DNA of 64,000 nt from Bacteroides sp. 519 (GCF_010500955.1 NZ_QVMJ01000007.1:186001-250000), one strand, 5' to 3'; shown: positions 1 to 9,501, numbered from the stretch's first letter. Program-made: numbers and translations. The notes: generated from the sequence alone by a model not told the origin.

Positions 1-1491
1 AAATTTCAAGGAGTATGTAATCACCACGATTTAGGTCCGTTGGGGGCAGCTATTAATACAGCCGCCTTGCGCCGCCAACTTACTATGCTCAAAGATATGG
101 GATGCGATGCTATACGCACCTCGCACAACATGCCTGCACCGGAACTAGTTGCCCTTTGCGACGAAATGGGCTTCATGATGATGATTGAGCCTTTCGATGA
201 GTGGGACATAGCCAAGTGCACCAACGGATACCATCGTTTCTTTAATGAGTGGGCCGAAAAAGACATGGTAAACATGTTGCATAATTACCGCAACAACCCA
301 TGTGTTGTAATGTGGAGTGTTGGAAATGAGGTACCTACCCAATGCAGTCCGCAGGGCTACAAAGTAGCTTCTTTTTTACAGGATATCTGCCACCGTGAAG
401 ATCCTACCCGTCCGGTAACCTGCGGAATGGATCAGGTGAGTTGCGTACTCAGTAATGGATTTGCTTCCATGCTTGATGTTCCCGGACTTAACTACAGGGC
501 ACACCGCTATCAGGAAGCTTACGAAAAACTTCCGCAAAGCATTATTCTAGGAGCAGAAACAACCTCTACAGTAAGTTCAAGAGGAGTTTATAAGTTCCCT
601 GTAGAAAAGAAAGCAAGTGTTACTTATCCCGACCATCAATCATCCTCGTATGATATGGAGCATTGTTCATGGTCAAATTTACCCGATGATGATATGATTC
701 TTGCTGATGACTTCAACTGGACCATCGGTCAGTTTGTATGGACCGGATTCGATTATCTGGGCGAACCGTCTCCTTACGATACCGATGCATGGCCCAACCA
801 CAGTTCATTATTTGGTATTATTGATTTGGCAAGCATTCCCAAAGACCGTTACTACTATTATCGTAGCATCTGGAATAAAGAGGAAAACACCTTGCACATA
901 CTTCCACACTGGAACTGGGAAGGACGCGAAGGAGAAATTACTCCGGTATTTGTATATACCAACTACCCAACTGCCGAACTGTTTGTTAATGGCAAAAGCT
1001 ATGGTAAGAAGCAAAAAAGCAATGAGTCTCCCCAACATCGCTACCGTTTAATGTGGATGGATGTTACTTATGAGCCAGGCGAAGTTAAAGTTATTGCGTA
1101 CGATAACAGCGGAAAAGCTGTAGAGGAAAAGATTATTCGTACTGCCTCCAAAGCAGATCATCTGGAAGTTATTGTTGACCGAAAAGAACTTGCTGCCGAT
1201 GGTAAAGACCTTGCTTATATTACTGTTCGTGCAGTTGATAAGAACGGTAACCTTTGTCCGCTTGATAATCGTATGGTGAACTTCACTGTTAAAGGAGCTG
1301 GTAAATATCGTGCGGCTGCTAATGGTGATCCAACAAGTCTTGATCTTTTTCATCTTCCACAGATGCCACTATTTAGTGGTCAGCTTACAGCAATTGTGCA
1401 GGCTGGCGAAGTTGCCGGGGATATTACTTTTGAGGCAAAGGCTAAAGGGGTGAAAAGTGGGAAGGTTGTTTTGAGGGCAAAACTACACTGA
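1..1491 (+). CDS. GH2 beta-galactosidase, C-terminal part (5' end outside window)
   Basis: The reading frame is open from base 1, so this is the tail of a longer gene; the missing part would hold the sugar-binding N-terminal domain. The first residues, GVCNHHDLG, are the conserved entry to the glycoside hydrolase family 2 TIM barrel. The acid/base is the Glu codon at 328-330 (SVGNEVP) and the probable nucleophile is the Glu at 556-558 (ILGAETTS). After the barrel come a DUF4982-like domain and an immunoglobulin-like/invasin-type domain (about residues 380-495), usual in large Bacteroidetes GH2 enzymes. It probably releases beta-linked galactose in the periplasm or at the surface. It is convergent with the hybrid sensor, separated by a large palindromic element. 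Beta-glucuronidase or beta-mannosidase activity cannot be excluded. Confidence 0.9.
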   Translation, partial: KFQGVCNHHDLGPLGAAINTAALRRQLTMLKDMGCDAIRTSHNMPAPELVALCDEMGFMMMIEPFDEWDIAKCTNGYHRFFNEWAEKDMVNMLHNYRNNPCVVMWSVGNEVPTQCSPQGYKVASFLQDICHREDPTRPVTCGMDQVSCVLSNGFASMLDVPGLNYRAHRYQEAYEKLPQSIILGAETTSTVSSRGVYKFPVEKKASVTYPDHQSSSYDMEHCSWSNLPDDDMILADDFNWTIGQFVWTGFDYLGEPSPYDTDAWPNHSSLFGIIDLASIPKDRYYYYRSIWNKEENTLHILPHWNWEGREGEITPVFVYTNYPTAELFVNGKSYGKKQKSNESPQHRYRLMWMDVTYEPGEVKVIAYDNSGKAVEEKIIRTASKADHLEVIVDRKELAADGKDLAYITVRAVDKNGNLCPLDNRMVNFTVKGAGKYRAAANGDPTSLDLFHLPQMPLFSGQLTAIVQAGEVAGDITFEAKAKGVKSGKVVLRAKLH

Positions 1492-1544
1492 AAGTCTGTA
1501 ACTAAATTAAAGTTTTGACCCTTTCAGTTAAGCACTGAAAGTGC

Positions 1545-1701
1545 GTTCGATTTAGCCCAGGGTTTTTAACCCTGGGTATGTACGATATCTACCAATCAGA
1601 GTGCTGTAAGCACGAACGAATAGCCGAGGGTCGTGCTTACAGCACTTCATTGCTAGAGGGTGATAGCTTACCCAGGGTTAAAACCCTGGGCTAAATCGAA
1701 C
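1545..1701. repeat. Two-tier palindromic element between convergent genes
   Basis: An outer inverted repeat (1545-1578 against 1669-1701) matches over 33 bases with one extra T. Each outer arm is itself a palindrome built on CCCAGGGTTTTTAACCCTGGG-type sequence. Inside lies a perfect 15-bp inverted repeat (1601-1615 against 1631-1645, GTGCTGTAAGCACGA). The whole can fold as one long hairpin or as a three-hairpin cruciform. It lies between two converging stop codons, so a bidirectional terminator role is likely (inference). Confidence 0.85.
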
Positions 1702-1763
1702 GGGCTTACAGCCCTTGATTACAAACTCACGGGGGCAACTGCTTACAATTCGTAACAAAAATA

Positions 1764-4700
1764 TTATTTATTCTTCTGGATAAACTCCTTAGGCGACATA
1801 CCATATGCCTTTATAAAAGCCTTGGTAAAGTAAGAAGCCGAGTTAAATCCCACATAAAAAGCAACCTCATTTATCCGCATTTCACCTTCCAGAAGTAGTT
1901 TGCAAGCATGCTTCAACCGATAGTTACGAAGATAATCGCCTGGAGTGGTTCCACAAATTCCTTTTAGTTTGCGTTGAAGGTTGGAACGGCTGATACTTAA
2001 TATATCTGTTAACGACTCTACAGAGAATGTTTCATCAGAAAGATGTTTCTCTATTTCCTCGTTTAGCTTACTCAGGAATGTTTCATCGCTTTTATTGGTA
2101 ACCAAAGTAGCGTACGATGCCAATGGAGAACGGTTAAAAGCCTCAAGTATAGTTTTCCTGTTTTCGAGTAAACTTACTATCTGGGCTTTCAGGAAGGAAG
2201 TTGAGAATGGCTTTTCCATAAACACTTCGGCTCCCGACCGCAATCCCTCTACTTTTACTACATTATCCGTTTTGGCTGATAAAAGAATCACAGGGATATG
2301 ACTGTAATTTAAATCGGCCTTTATCTTCTTGGTAAAAGATATTCCATCAATATCGGGCATCATAATATCCGAAATAATAAGATCGAAATTCTTTTCTTCC
2401 AGTAATTTCATTGCTACAGTTGCATGCAAAGCTGTATCTACCTGATACTCGTTTTGCAAACAGTTTTTAATAAAAGAAGTGATATCCGGATTATCGTCGA
2501 CAACCAAAATGCTGTTTTTATGCAGATTGTGGGTTTCTTTTGGCAATGTATCAACAAGCGTCTTCTTTTCTTCTTTACTTGCCTGTTCTATCGGAATAGA
2601 AATATCGGTAAAAACAAAACGAAACAGTGAACCACCCATGGCACCATCTTTAACTTCTATTTTACCTTCGAGCATTTTAGCCAGATTCTTAACTAAAGAT
2701 AATCCAATACCAGACCCCTGTTTGTTGTTATCCGGTTGGATTTGATAAAACGGATCAAATATAATTGATTTAAGATCATCAGGAATTCCTTTCCCATTAT
2801 CTTCTACACTCACAGTATAGAAATTATTATCTACCTCTAAGGTTAAGTTTATTTTATCTGTTGTAAACTTAATGGCATTGGTAAGCAAATTGTCTATTAT
2901 CTTAGTCAAAGCATCCGGATCGGATACCACAAACAGTTCCTCGTTGGCAGGCAGATTCAATATAAAATCTATTTTATTACTCTGTGCAGTTTTCCTGAAC
3001 CGATAACATAACTCACTGATATGTTCCTTCAAATTTATTCGTTCTACATTAAGTACATATTGCGAGGCATCCATCTTTCTGAAATCCAGCAACTGATTAA
3101 TTAACACATTAAGCCGGTTACAGTTCCGTTCTATGATTGAAAGGTTTTGTTTGGTTTCTTTTCCACCTTCGCCCAACAGAATAACTTCTTCCAATGGTGC
3201 TTTAATTAAACTTACCGGAGTACGTATTTCATGAGCTATATTGGTAAAGAAATCAATTTTAGATTTAAATGCCAATGTTTCTTGTTCGGCCTTAAAAGTT
3301 TCCAGGTCTCTTTTTTGCTTCTCTTTGTTTTTGTTCCAGTAAAAAGAAAACAGGAAATAAGCAAATAATATAAACAACAACAGATAAAGTATCCGGGCCG
3401 ACAGTGACCACCAAAACGGAGGCAGTATTTCTATCTCAATGCAACTACCTGTTTCGTTCCATACACCACTATTGTTGGATGCTTTTACTTTGAATAAATA
3501 GTTTCCTTGTGGCAAGTTTACATACGTCACATTTTTATTATTTCCGGCATATATCCATTTGTTATCGGCTCCTTCGAGCATATAAGCATATTCGTTCTTT
3601 AACTGCGATGGATAACTAAGGCTTACATACGAAATGGTAAACGAAGAGTTAGTATGAGGAAGCACTATTTTTTGTTTCTTATTGATCTGTGTCTGAATTT
3701 CGGTTTCTAACTCCGGGTCGGTATTACTCAACAATTTAAGATGTGTTATTTCTACTGAAGGAATTACCTGATTCTGAATGGCTGTGAGGTCTTGCGGATA
3801 GAAACAGTTAAAGCCGTTGATACCCCCAAAATAAAATTTCCCATCCCGGGTTTTATGGCACGACTTGTAATTGAACTGATTACTTTGCAATCCATCTTCT
3901 TTTGTATAGAGCCTACAAGCGGCCGGATTTTCTATGTCGAAGTTCACAATACCTTTGTTGCAGCTTAACCATAAATTTCCAAAAATATCATCCAACACAC
4001 CATACACTACACTATTGGGCAAGCCGTCGGCTTCGGAAATGTTTGTGAAACTATCTGTTTGATGGTTATATAAGAAAATGCCTCTTCCTTCGCTGGAAAA
4101 AATCAACCGTTTGCGGCTATCAATATAAACATGGGTTAATTTACTGTCTACAACAGGATTATCTGGTGGCAGTATGGTTGAGTAATTTATCCATGATGCT
4201 GTAGAAACATTATACCTGATCACTCCCTTCCCATAAGAAGCTATCCACAAATCGCCCGTATCGTCTTCTTTCATATCATAAACAAAACCATTTACTTCAT
4301 GAATCCGTTGAAATGTTCCGGTATCTTGGTTATATTTATTGAGTCCGGCAGGTGTTCCGGCATAAATATCTCCCGAACGTGTTTTATAAAGAGAAAAAAC
4401 ACAATCATCATTCAAGCTACTCGCATCGCCGGCATTATTCCGAAGATTTATAAGTTTATGGGTACGTGTATTATAAATATCAATTCCGCGCGAAAAGGTT
4501 CCTATCCATAAATTGTCTCCATCTAACAGCAAAGCATGGGTATTGTGATAGCTTGTTTTAATGGGTTGAGTTATCTGCTTGGACTTCACATTGAAATAGT
4601 TAACACCACCATCTTCTGTTGCAATCCACATATTGCCTTCTTTATCTTCGCAAAACTGGCTCACTGCTTTCCCCGAAAGCATTCCGGAACTTATATCGGA

Positions 4701-5735
4701 ATAGTAAGTTTCAATGGGTTGTAAAGATACATTGAGATAGTTTATACCACCAAAATAAGTTCCTATCCAAATTCCTCCTTCTTTATCTTGTGCAATAGAG
4801 TATACATTCTGATCGCTCAGGCTACTTTTTGATTGTGGTATATCAATGCGGCGCGATGTTAATTGATCGGTATCAAACAAATAGAGTCCGTCGTCCGAAC
4901 CCACAAGCAATGAATTGTCGGTATATTGAAACAAGGCTCTTACATGGGTTACATAATAAGATGAATCCTGTAAACCCAAGTAGGTTACATTATCGTACGA
5001 TTGCTTATTATAGCACCGGATACCATTCAGCCAAGTGCCCAGCCAAAGATTTCCTTTTTTATCTTCCAACATTGTAAGCACTTCGTGTTCGGTATTTAGC
5101 GGACTAAACAGATTTTCAACTGCCTCAAGTTTATCTATATTAGAGTTGTAGCGTAGCAGCCCCAACCGGGTACCAACCCACATTGTTCCCGACCTGTCGC
5201 CGTATATATTCCAGATAGCGGTATTGTCCAGATTGTACCGTACAACCTCTACTTGCCTGAGTTCCCGGGTTTGTGTATTGTAGTAATATATTCCCTGATG
5301 TAGTGTGCCAATCCATATATTCTGTTGTTTGTCAATATATAAACTCGTTATTGCCGAAGACAATGTTTCACCGTTTAAGCGTATAAAAGTTTCATTATCG
5401 GGATTCATTACATACAGTCCAACATCGGTACCTATATAAAAGGTTTCATCGTTTGTTTGAACAATACTCCGAATGAAATTATTTCCCAATGATCCCGGAT
5501 CGTTTACTTTGTTTCTGAATGTCCGAAAGCCTGCTCCATCGTATCGGTTCAGTCCGTCTTTTGTTCCAAACCAAAGAAACCCTTTGGAGTCTTGTAAAAT
5601 ACAATAAACGGTATTTTCGGATAATCCTTCGTCAACTTGGGTTCTTTTGAAATGAAAATTGGTGTACTCTTGTGCAAATAAAGGAATACAAAAGGATGAT
5701 ATTAATATTGTAAATAGTAGTTGTACTGTTTTCAT
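1764..5735 (-). CDS. Hybrid two-component system sensor/regulator (HTCS)
   Basis: This 1323-residue protein senses a glycan fragment in the periplasm and activates a nearby utilisation locus. Order: signal peptide (about 1-21, ending LFAQ); a long run of Reg_prop beta-propeller repeats (motifs like GLLRYNS and WIGTY) to about 650; a Y_Y_Y domain near 690-765; one membrane segment near 775-800; a HisKA domain with the phospho-acceptor His in AHEIRTP; a HATPase with DNGKGIPDD and GSGIGLSLV; a receiver domain (VVDDNPD, acceptor Asp in ISDIMMPD); and an AraC-type DNA-binding domain at the C-terminus. Length and order are canonical. It lies downstream of the sialidase/esterase pair on the same strand and probably controls the sialoglycan locus. 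A 34-bp upstream motif is shared with the sialidase gene. Confidence 0.95.
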   Translation of the reverse strand: MKTVQLLFTILISSFCIPLFAQEYTNFHFKRTQVDEGLSENTVYCILQDSKGFLWFGTKDGLNRYDGAGFRTFRNKVNDPGSLGNNFIRSIVQTNDETFYIGTDVGLYVMNPDNETFIRLNGETLSSAITSLYIDKQQNIWIGTLHQGIYYYNTQTRELRQVEVVRYNLDNTAIWNIYGDRSGTMWVGTRLGLLRYNSNIDKLEAVENLFSPLNTEHEVLTMLEDKKGNLWLGTWLNGIRCYNKQSYDNVTYLGLQDSSYYVTHVRALFQYTDNSLLVGSDDGLYLFDTDQLTSRRIDIPQSKSSLSDQNVYSIAQDKEGGIWIGTYFGGINYLNVSLQPIETYYSDISSGMLSGKAVSQFCEDKEGNMWIATEDGGVNYFNVKSKQITQPIKTSYHNTHALLLDGDNLWIGTFSRGIDIYNTRTHKLINLRNNAGDASSLNDDCVFSLYKTRSGDIYAGTPAGLNKYNQDTGTFQRIHEVNGFVYDMKEDDTGDLWIASYGKGVIRYNVSTASWINYSTILPPDNPVVDSKLTHVYIDSRKRLIFSSEGRGIFLYNHQTDSFTNISEADGLPNSVVYGVLDDIFGNLWLSCNKGIVNFDIENPAACRLYTKEDGLQSNQFNYKSCHKTRDGKFYFGGINGFNCFYPQDLTAIQNQVIPSVEITHLKLLSNTDPELETEIQTQINKKQKIVLPHTNSSFTISYVSLSYPSQLKNEYAYMLEGADNKWIYAGNNKNVTYVNLPQGNYLFKVKASNNSGVWNETGSCIEIEILPPFWWSLSARILYLLLFILFAYFLFSFYWNKNKEKQKRDLETFKAEQETLAFKSKIDFFTNIAHEIRTPVSLIKAPLEEVILLGEGGKETKQNLSIIERNCNRLNVLINQLLDFRKMDASQYVLNVERINLKEHISELCYRFRKTAQSNKIDFILNLPANEELFVVSDPDALTKIIDNLLTNAIKFTTDKINLTLEVDNNFYTVSVEDNGKGIPDDLKSIIFDPFYQIQPDNNKQGSGIGLSLVKNLAKMLEGKIEVKDGAMGGSLFRFVFTDISIPIEQASKEEKKTLVDTLPKETHNLHKNSILVVDDNPDITSFIKNCLQNEYQVDTALHATVAMKLLEEKNFDLIISDIMMPDIDGISFTKKIKADLNYSHIPVILLSAKTDNVVKVEGLRSGAEVFMEKPFSTSFLKAQIVSLLENRKTILEAFNRSPLASYATLVTNKSDETFLSKLNEEIEKHLSDETFSVESLTDILSISRSNLQRKLKGICGTTPGDYLRNYRLKHACKLLLEGEMRINEVAFYVGFNSASYFTKAFIKAYGMSPKEFIQKNK

Positions 5736-5739
5736 GGCA

Positions 5740-5773
5740 GTAAAAATACAACGAATATCTCAATAAATAAAAA
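5740..5773 (-). promoter_or_regulatory. Upstream motif shared with sialidase gene
   Basis: Starting five bases upstream of the sensor start codon is a 34-bp stretch that matches 9367-9400 at 29 positions; the best part reads TACAACGAATATCT here. Position and conservation suggest a common promoter or operator for the sensor and the sialidase unit. No clean TAnnTTTG is present. Confidence 0.4.
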
Positions 5774-5868
5774 TCACTCCTCTGAATTTCAAAACGCGGA
5801 GTTACGCTAAGTTACGCGGAGTTTCCAAAACTCCTCTACACAGAAGTTTAAAATGCAAATTTTGTCGT

Positions 5869-5928
5869 CATTCAACACGCGGAGGTTTTATTCTACTGAT
5901 TAACAATATGTTAAATGCGTGTTGAATG
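5869..5928. repeat. 12-bp inverted repeat in sensor upstream region
   Basis: CATTCAACACGC at 5869-5880 is perfectly repeated in inverted form at 5917-5928, and GCGTGTTGA recurs partially just after. The spacing of 36 bases is long for a terminator and fits paired operator sites or a cruciform. Function is unknown. Confidence 0.5.
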
Positions 5929-6016
5929 GCGTGTTGAGAAACGTTGTTACAAATATTTCGTCACGCTTTGATGAGGGTAAAAGTGTGATCTCTAAAGGAC
6001 ACCAACAGAATCTCGG

Positions 6017-6181
6017 TAGGAAACCAACGGTTTCACGGTAGGAAACCAACTGTTTCACGGTAGGAAACAAGTTGTTTTCTACATAGGAAACGACTTGTTT
6101 TCTACATAGGAAACAGTTGGTTTTCTATATAGGAAACTACTTGTTTCACTGTGCAAAACAAAAATGAAACTAGTTGTTTCA
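6017..6181. repeat. Array of six to seven 22-23-bp palindromic units (GGAAAC-N6-GTTTC)
   Basis: Units start at 6017, 6039, 6061, 6084, 6107 and 6130, giving spacings of 22, 22, 23, 23 and 23. Each begins TAGGAAAC, has six variable bases and closes with GTTTC or TTTTC, so each is an imperfect palindrome. A last degenerate unit (GAAACTAGTTGTTTC) ends at about 6180. The array lies between the esterase stop and the sensor gene. An inverted homologue is at 48981-49119. Confidence 0.85.
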
Positions 6182-6211
6182 TGCGCATCTCGCGTGCTGT
6201 TAAGCCAACGG

Positions 6212-7705
6212 CTAGTGTAGGCCTTCTATTTCTATTTTGAAAGTAGAAGCAGGTAAACCTGCCTCATTAACAAGGTTTGCCCGTGTATAGGGTTGCCACC
6301 CATAGCGTACCCACTGTGGAGTAGTTACATGTTGATGCCATATCATCAACTTGTTTCCACTAATAATTTTGTATTCAGCTGGATAATATTGTTCGTCTTT
6401 TCCGGCTATCTCTAAAGTACGTATCTCTTTTCCGTCGGAGGTTGACAGGCCGTCTCCATAATTGAATAAAATTACTGCTGTATCTTTTATGCATTGAGCT
6501 TTTTTAACCAGCGGTCCGGATGGTATCAGTTGTTTTTGATACGTTTCGTGTAATGCCCACCGGGCCAGTCTTTCGCCAATATCTTTTTTATGTTTGGGAT
6601 GCACATCCAACGAATCACCCCGGTCGCTACTGACAGCCATCTTTACATTTGGTATTTTATCCATAAACAATCGCTGACTGTTACGAAACCAAGGCCAACT
6701 TGGACGATTTATACTTGATAACTGCACATAATAAAACGGGATATCCTGTTGCCAGTGCGTACGCCAGCTTTTTATCAGTAAAGGAAACAATTTTTCGTGA
6801 GCCTCTACATTGTGTGCATTCGATTCGCCTTGATACCAGATAACCCCTTTTACAGTAAACTGATTGAGAGGAAGAATAGCCGATTCGAATAAATATGTCG
6901 GTTCGTAAGGATGTCGTTGATACTTATTGTTGGACTTAGCCATATTTTGTTTTGCACGTTGCCGCACCCATGGTTGAATAAAATCATTTTCGGTCCAGTT
7001 ATAAAGTATATCCGGGAACTCTGTTTCCAATGTTTTCCTGTCAATCCATGATTCGGTTGCCGATCCACCCACAGCATTAATTATCAGTCCCACAGGTACA
7101 TTCAAACTATCAGCCAGCATATTAGCAAACGAAAAAGCCACAGCCGAAGTTCGGGATGCTGTTTCTGTATTACAAACAGTCCATGTAGTATGATGAAAAT
7201 AATGTAAATTGTTAATTGAATCAAGTGCAGGCTTGCTCCACTCAACAGCATTGGTTCGCCACCGAGCTTTTGTATCATAGATACGGATGGGCTGTTGGTT
7301 GGCACGGTTTAATAAATATTCTTGTTCGCTTTTTACGGTTTGACGTACTTCGAACTCCATGTTCGACTGTCCTGAACAGAGCCATACCTCGCCAGCCAAC
7401 ACATTTTTATAAACCAGTTTACGGTTGTGCGACGAAACTTCCAGTTGATACACTTTTCCTGTTTGTAGGGGAGCCAATGTAACTAGCCATTTACCCTCAG
7501 AAGAAGTTATCGTTTCTTTTTTCTGATTACCGATAGATACTTTTATTGTTTCTCCTGCATTGGCTGTTCCGGCAATAGTAAGTGGCTGGTTGCGTTGTAA
7601 TACCATATTATCTGAGTAAACCGGCGGAAGTTGCAGGTCGCCAGAAGTTTGAGCTTGCAACGTAAAAGTAGCTAGTAAAAGAAGAACTAACAAATAGGGT
7701 TTCAT
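6212..7705 (-). CDS. Sialate O-acetylesterase, secreted SGNH hydrolase
   Basis: It removes O-acetyl groups from sialic acids so that sialidase and later enzymes can act. The 497-residue protein has a signal peptide ending LQAQ at about residue 19, a beta-sandwich N-terminal region (LPPVYSDNMVLQRN is typical), and the catalytic serine block LCSGQSNMEF with Ser114. The C-terminal catalytic Asp/His pair is in SLDVHPKHK. The closing segment (GWQPYTRANLVNEAGLP) is the standard end of the family. It follows the sialidase gene after 12 bases, so the two are surely co-transcribed. Length and motifs are normal. Acetyl-xylan or other carbohydrate esterase activity is possible for this fold, but the sialidase partner favours sialate. 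Confidence 0.92.
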   Translation of the reverse strand: MKPYLLVLLLLATFTLQAQTSGDLQLPPVYSDNMVLQRNQPLTIAGTANAGETIKVSIGNQKKETITSSEGKWLVTLAPLQTGKVYQLEVSSHNRKLVYKNVLAGEVWLCSGQSNMEFEVRQTVKSEQEYLLNRANQQPIRIYDTKARWRTNAVEWSKPALDSINNLHYFHHTTWTVCNTETASRTSAVAFSFANMLADSLNVPVGLIINAVGGSATESWIDRKTLETEFPDILYNWTENDFIQPWVRQRAKQNMAKSNNKYQRHPYEPTYLFESAILPLNQFTVKGVIWYQGESNAHNVEAHEKLFPLLIKSWRTHWQQDIPFYYVQLSSINRPSWPWFRNSQRLFMDKIPNVKMAVSSDRGDSLDVHPKHKKDIGERLARWALHETYQKQLIPSGPLVKKAQCIKDTAVILFNYGDGLSTSDGKEIRTLEIAGKDEQYYPAEYKIISGNKLMIWHQHVTTPQWVRYGWQPYTRANLVNEAGLPASTFKIEIEGLH

Positions 7706-7717
7706 TGCTTTTATATT

Positions 7718-9340
7718 CTATTTTATAATATCCTTCAGCTTCACTGCCTGAAATACCATGTGTGCAGTACTGCCTTCGTATAAAATGCCAACCGTTTCTT
7801 CATCAATCATGGTTAAACAAGAGTATCCCCATCCATGATCTTCGTCGAGCAATACCTGATATTCTGTTGGAAAAGATAACCCTCCGTCAAGACTGGCTTT
7901 AATAGTGATCATGTTTCGATCTTTTGTTGTGTTAGGGTTAGAAAAAAGCAGAATATCTTTATGAAGACAATTATCTTTTGCATTTACCTGAATTAAACTT
8001 GCCATACAAACCGACTCACGAAGTACACTACGAGATGAAGGATGTTTTTCCCATGTTTGGCCCATATCCTTGGTGGTGTATACTGCCCGGCTTCCTCCCC
8101 GGTCGTCTCGCATGTTCAACATCAATACTCCGGGTGATACTTCGGCAACTTGTGCTTCGGTAGTGTTTTCGCGGGGTGCATTGTGTAAGTGCCATGTTTT
8201 ACCCCGGTCTTTGCTGTAAATAATGCAAGAGGATGGATCGCGGTCTTCGTTTATAAACTGGGCTGCAAACACCAAGGTCCCATCTTGCATAGTGATTCCC
8301 ATACCGGGTCCCTGTAATAAAAAGTACCACTCGGGTTTCTTCACCTGATTGGTAATATTGATGGGTTCCGACCATGTTTGTCCGTCATCGTCGCTATAGA
8401 CCAACATTAATTGGGCGGTTTTGGCATCCATTCCCTGCTGGGAGTTATGCCAGGCGCGTCCATTACCCATTCCCTGTGTCCAGGCAGCAATTACCCATAC
8501 ACGCCCAGTGAGTTTATCTACCAGAATGGCAGGATCGCCTACTCCATTCTGTGCACGGGGCAGTCCGTTGTTCTCACCAAAGCTCATGGCTATTCGCATA
8601 GGTTCCCATGTTTGGCCTTTATCGGTACTGCGGCTAAGGCCTACATCAACATATTCTTGTAAGTCGGCACCGTTGTTATAACGTACATCGTACACGCCAA
8701 GAAGTGTTCCTTTATTGGTAGTTACCAGTCCGGGAATACGGTAAGCAGCCACTTCGTCGTCACCTGCATAACGAACGCCAACACCCATACGCCGTGTTAT
8801 ATTCGTTTCATTGTTTTCTATTGCAATAATTTTGCCATCAGCTTTTGCTTCTGTTAATCCAGCTGTTAATACAGCTGTTATCGGAGTGTTGGGCTTTACT
8901 TCTATACTTACCCAAAAGTAATTTATTCCTTTACATAGCTTTTGATCGGCTTTTAATACAACTTTTTTTGTTATGTTGCTTACTTCCGACTTTTTTATAG
9001 AATATGATTGGTTAGCCAACCGGGTATAGAGCGGATTGTTTCTTGATAGGTATTGTACCGGAGCATAATAAGTGCTTCCTTTTTTTTGTACACTTTCTGT
9101 ACCACCATAGTATAGTTTCAAAGACCTTATGTCCGAAAGCCGAATATCTCCATCTAAATCAATAGTAATTTCATCTAATTTATGTTTACTTTCTGCATTA
9201 AGACGAATGTAAAACAAGACGTTATCCTGCCGATCTACAAGAATTGGTATTTGAGGTTGTTTTATTTGCACAACATCTTGTGCAGCAAGATTAAAGACAC
9301 AACAACATAATAAGATCAGAAAAGAAATGTTTTTTTTCAT
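7718..9340 (-). CDS. nanH: Exo-alpha-sialidase (GH33)
   Basis: It cleaves terminal sialic acid from host-type glycans in the periplasm or at the cell surface. The 540-residue protein has a signal peptide (about 1-21), a sialidase N-terminal beta-sandwich domain to about 185, then the six-bladed propeller. Visible hallmarks are the YRIP motif with Arg201, five Asp-box-like repeats (STDKGQTW, SDDDGQTW, SKDRGKTW, TKDMGQTW and a weaker SLDGGLSF), a further triad Arg in RDDRGGSR, and the nucleophile region ILYEGS near the C-terminus. It heads a two-gene unit with the O-acetylesterase; upstream are a rho-independent terminator and the 34-bp motif also found before the sensor gene. All expected catalytic landmarks are present. 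Confidence 0.95.
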   Translation of the reverse strand: MKKNISFLILLCCCVFNLAAQDVVQIKQPQIPILVDRQDNVLFYIRLNAESKHKLDEITIDLDGDIRLSDIRSLKLYYGGTESVQKKGSTYYAPVQYLSRNNPLYTRLANQSYSIKKSEVSNITKKVVLKADQKLCKGINYFWVSIEVKPNTPITAVLTAGLTEAKADGKIIAIENNETNITRRMGVGVRYAGDDEVAAYRIPGLVTTNKGTLLGVYDVRYNNGADLQEYVDVGLSRSTDKGQTWEPMRIAMSFGENNGLPRAQNGVGDPAILVDKLTGRVWVIAAWTQGMGNGRAWHNSQQGMDAKTAQLMLVYSDDDGQTWSEPINITNQVKKPEWYFLLQGPGMGITMQDGTLVFAAQFINEDRDPSSCIIYSKDRGKTWHLHNAPRENTTEAQVAEVSPGVLMLNMRDDRGGSRAVYTTKDMGQTWEKHPSSRSVLRESVCMASLIQVNAKDNCLHKDILLFSNPNTTKDRNMITIKASLDGGLSFPTEYQVLLDEDHGWGYSCLTMIDEETVGILYEGSTAHMVFQAVKLKDIIK

Positions 9341-9366
9341 ACGAGTATTAGTTTATTTAGATGGTC

Positions 9367-9400
9367 GTAAAAGTACAACTAATATCTTAATTAACAAAAA
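9367..9400 (-). promoter_or_regulatory. Upstream motif shared with HTCS gene
   Basis: 29 of 34 positions match 5740-5773 (here TACAACTAATATCT). It starts 26 bases upstream of the sialidase start codon and overlaps the T-tract of the preceding terminator. Candidate promoter/operator for the sialidase-esterase unit. Confidence 0.4.
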
Positions 9401-9437
9401 CACTCGCACAAACCAAATAGCATGTTGTGCGAGTGTT
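9393..9437 (-). terminator. Rho-independent terminator after oxidoreductase gene
   Basis: A 13-bp perfect stem (9399-9411 with 9425-9437, AACACTCGCACAA) has a 13-base loop. In the minus-strand direction it is followed by TTTTTGTTAATTAAG. It would end transcripts of the SusC-to-oxidoreductase unit before the sialidase gene. Confidence 0.75.
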
Positions 9438-9448
9438 ACAAAGTAAAA

Positions 9449-9493
9449 GTGGTATCTGTATTTGTGGTATCTATATTTGTGGTATCTGTATTT
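9449..9493. repeat. Three tandem 15-bp repeats
   Basis: GTGGTATCTGTATTT is repeated three times without gaps (9449, 9464, 9479), with one base change in the middle copy. It lies in the gap between the oxidoreductase and sialidase genes. The middle copy happens to contain TATATTTG on the plus strand. No function assigned. Confidence 0.8.
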
Positions 9494-9501
9494 GTTTTTG
9501 A

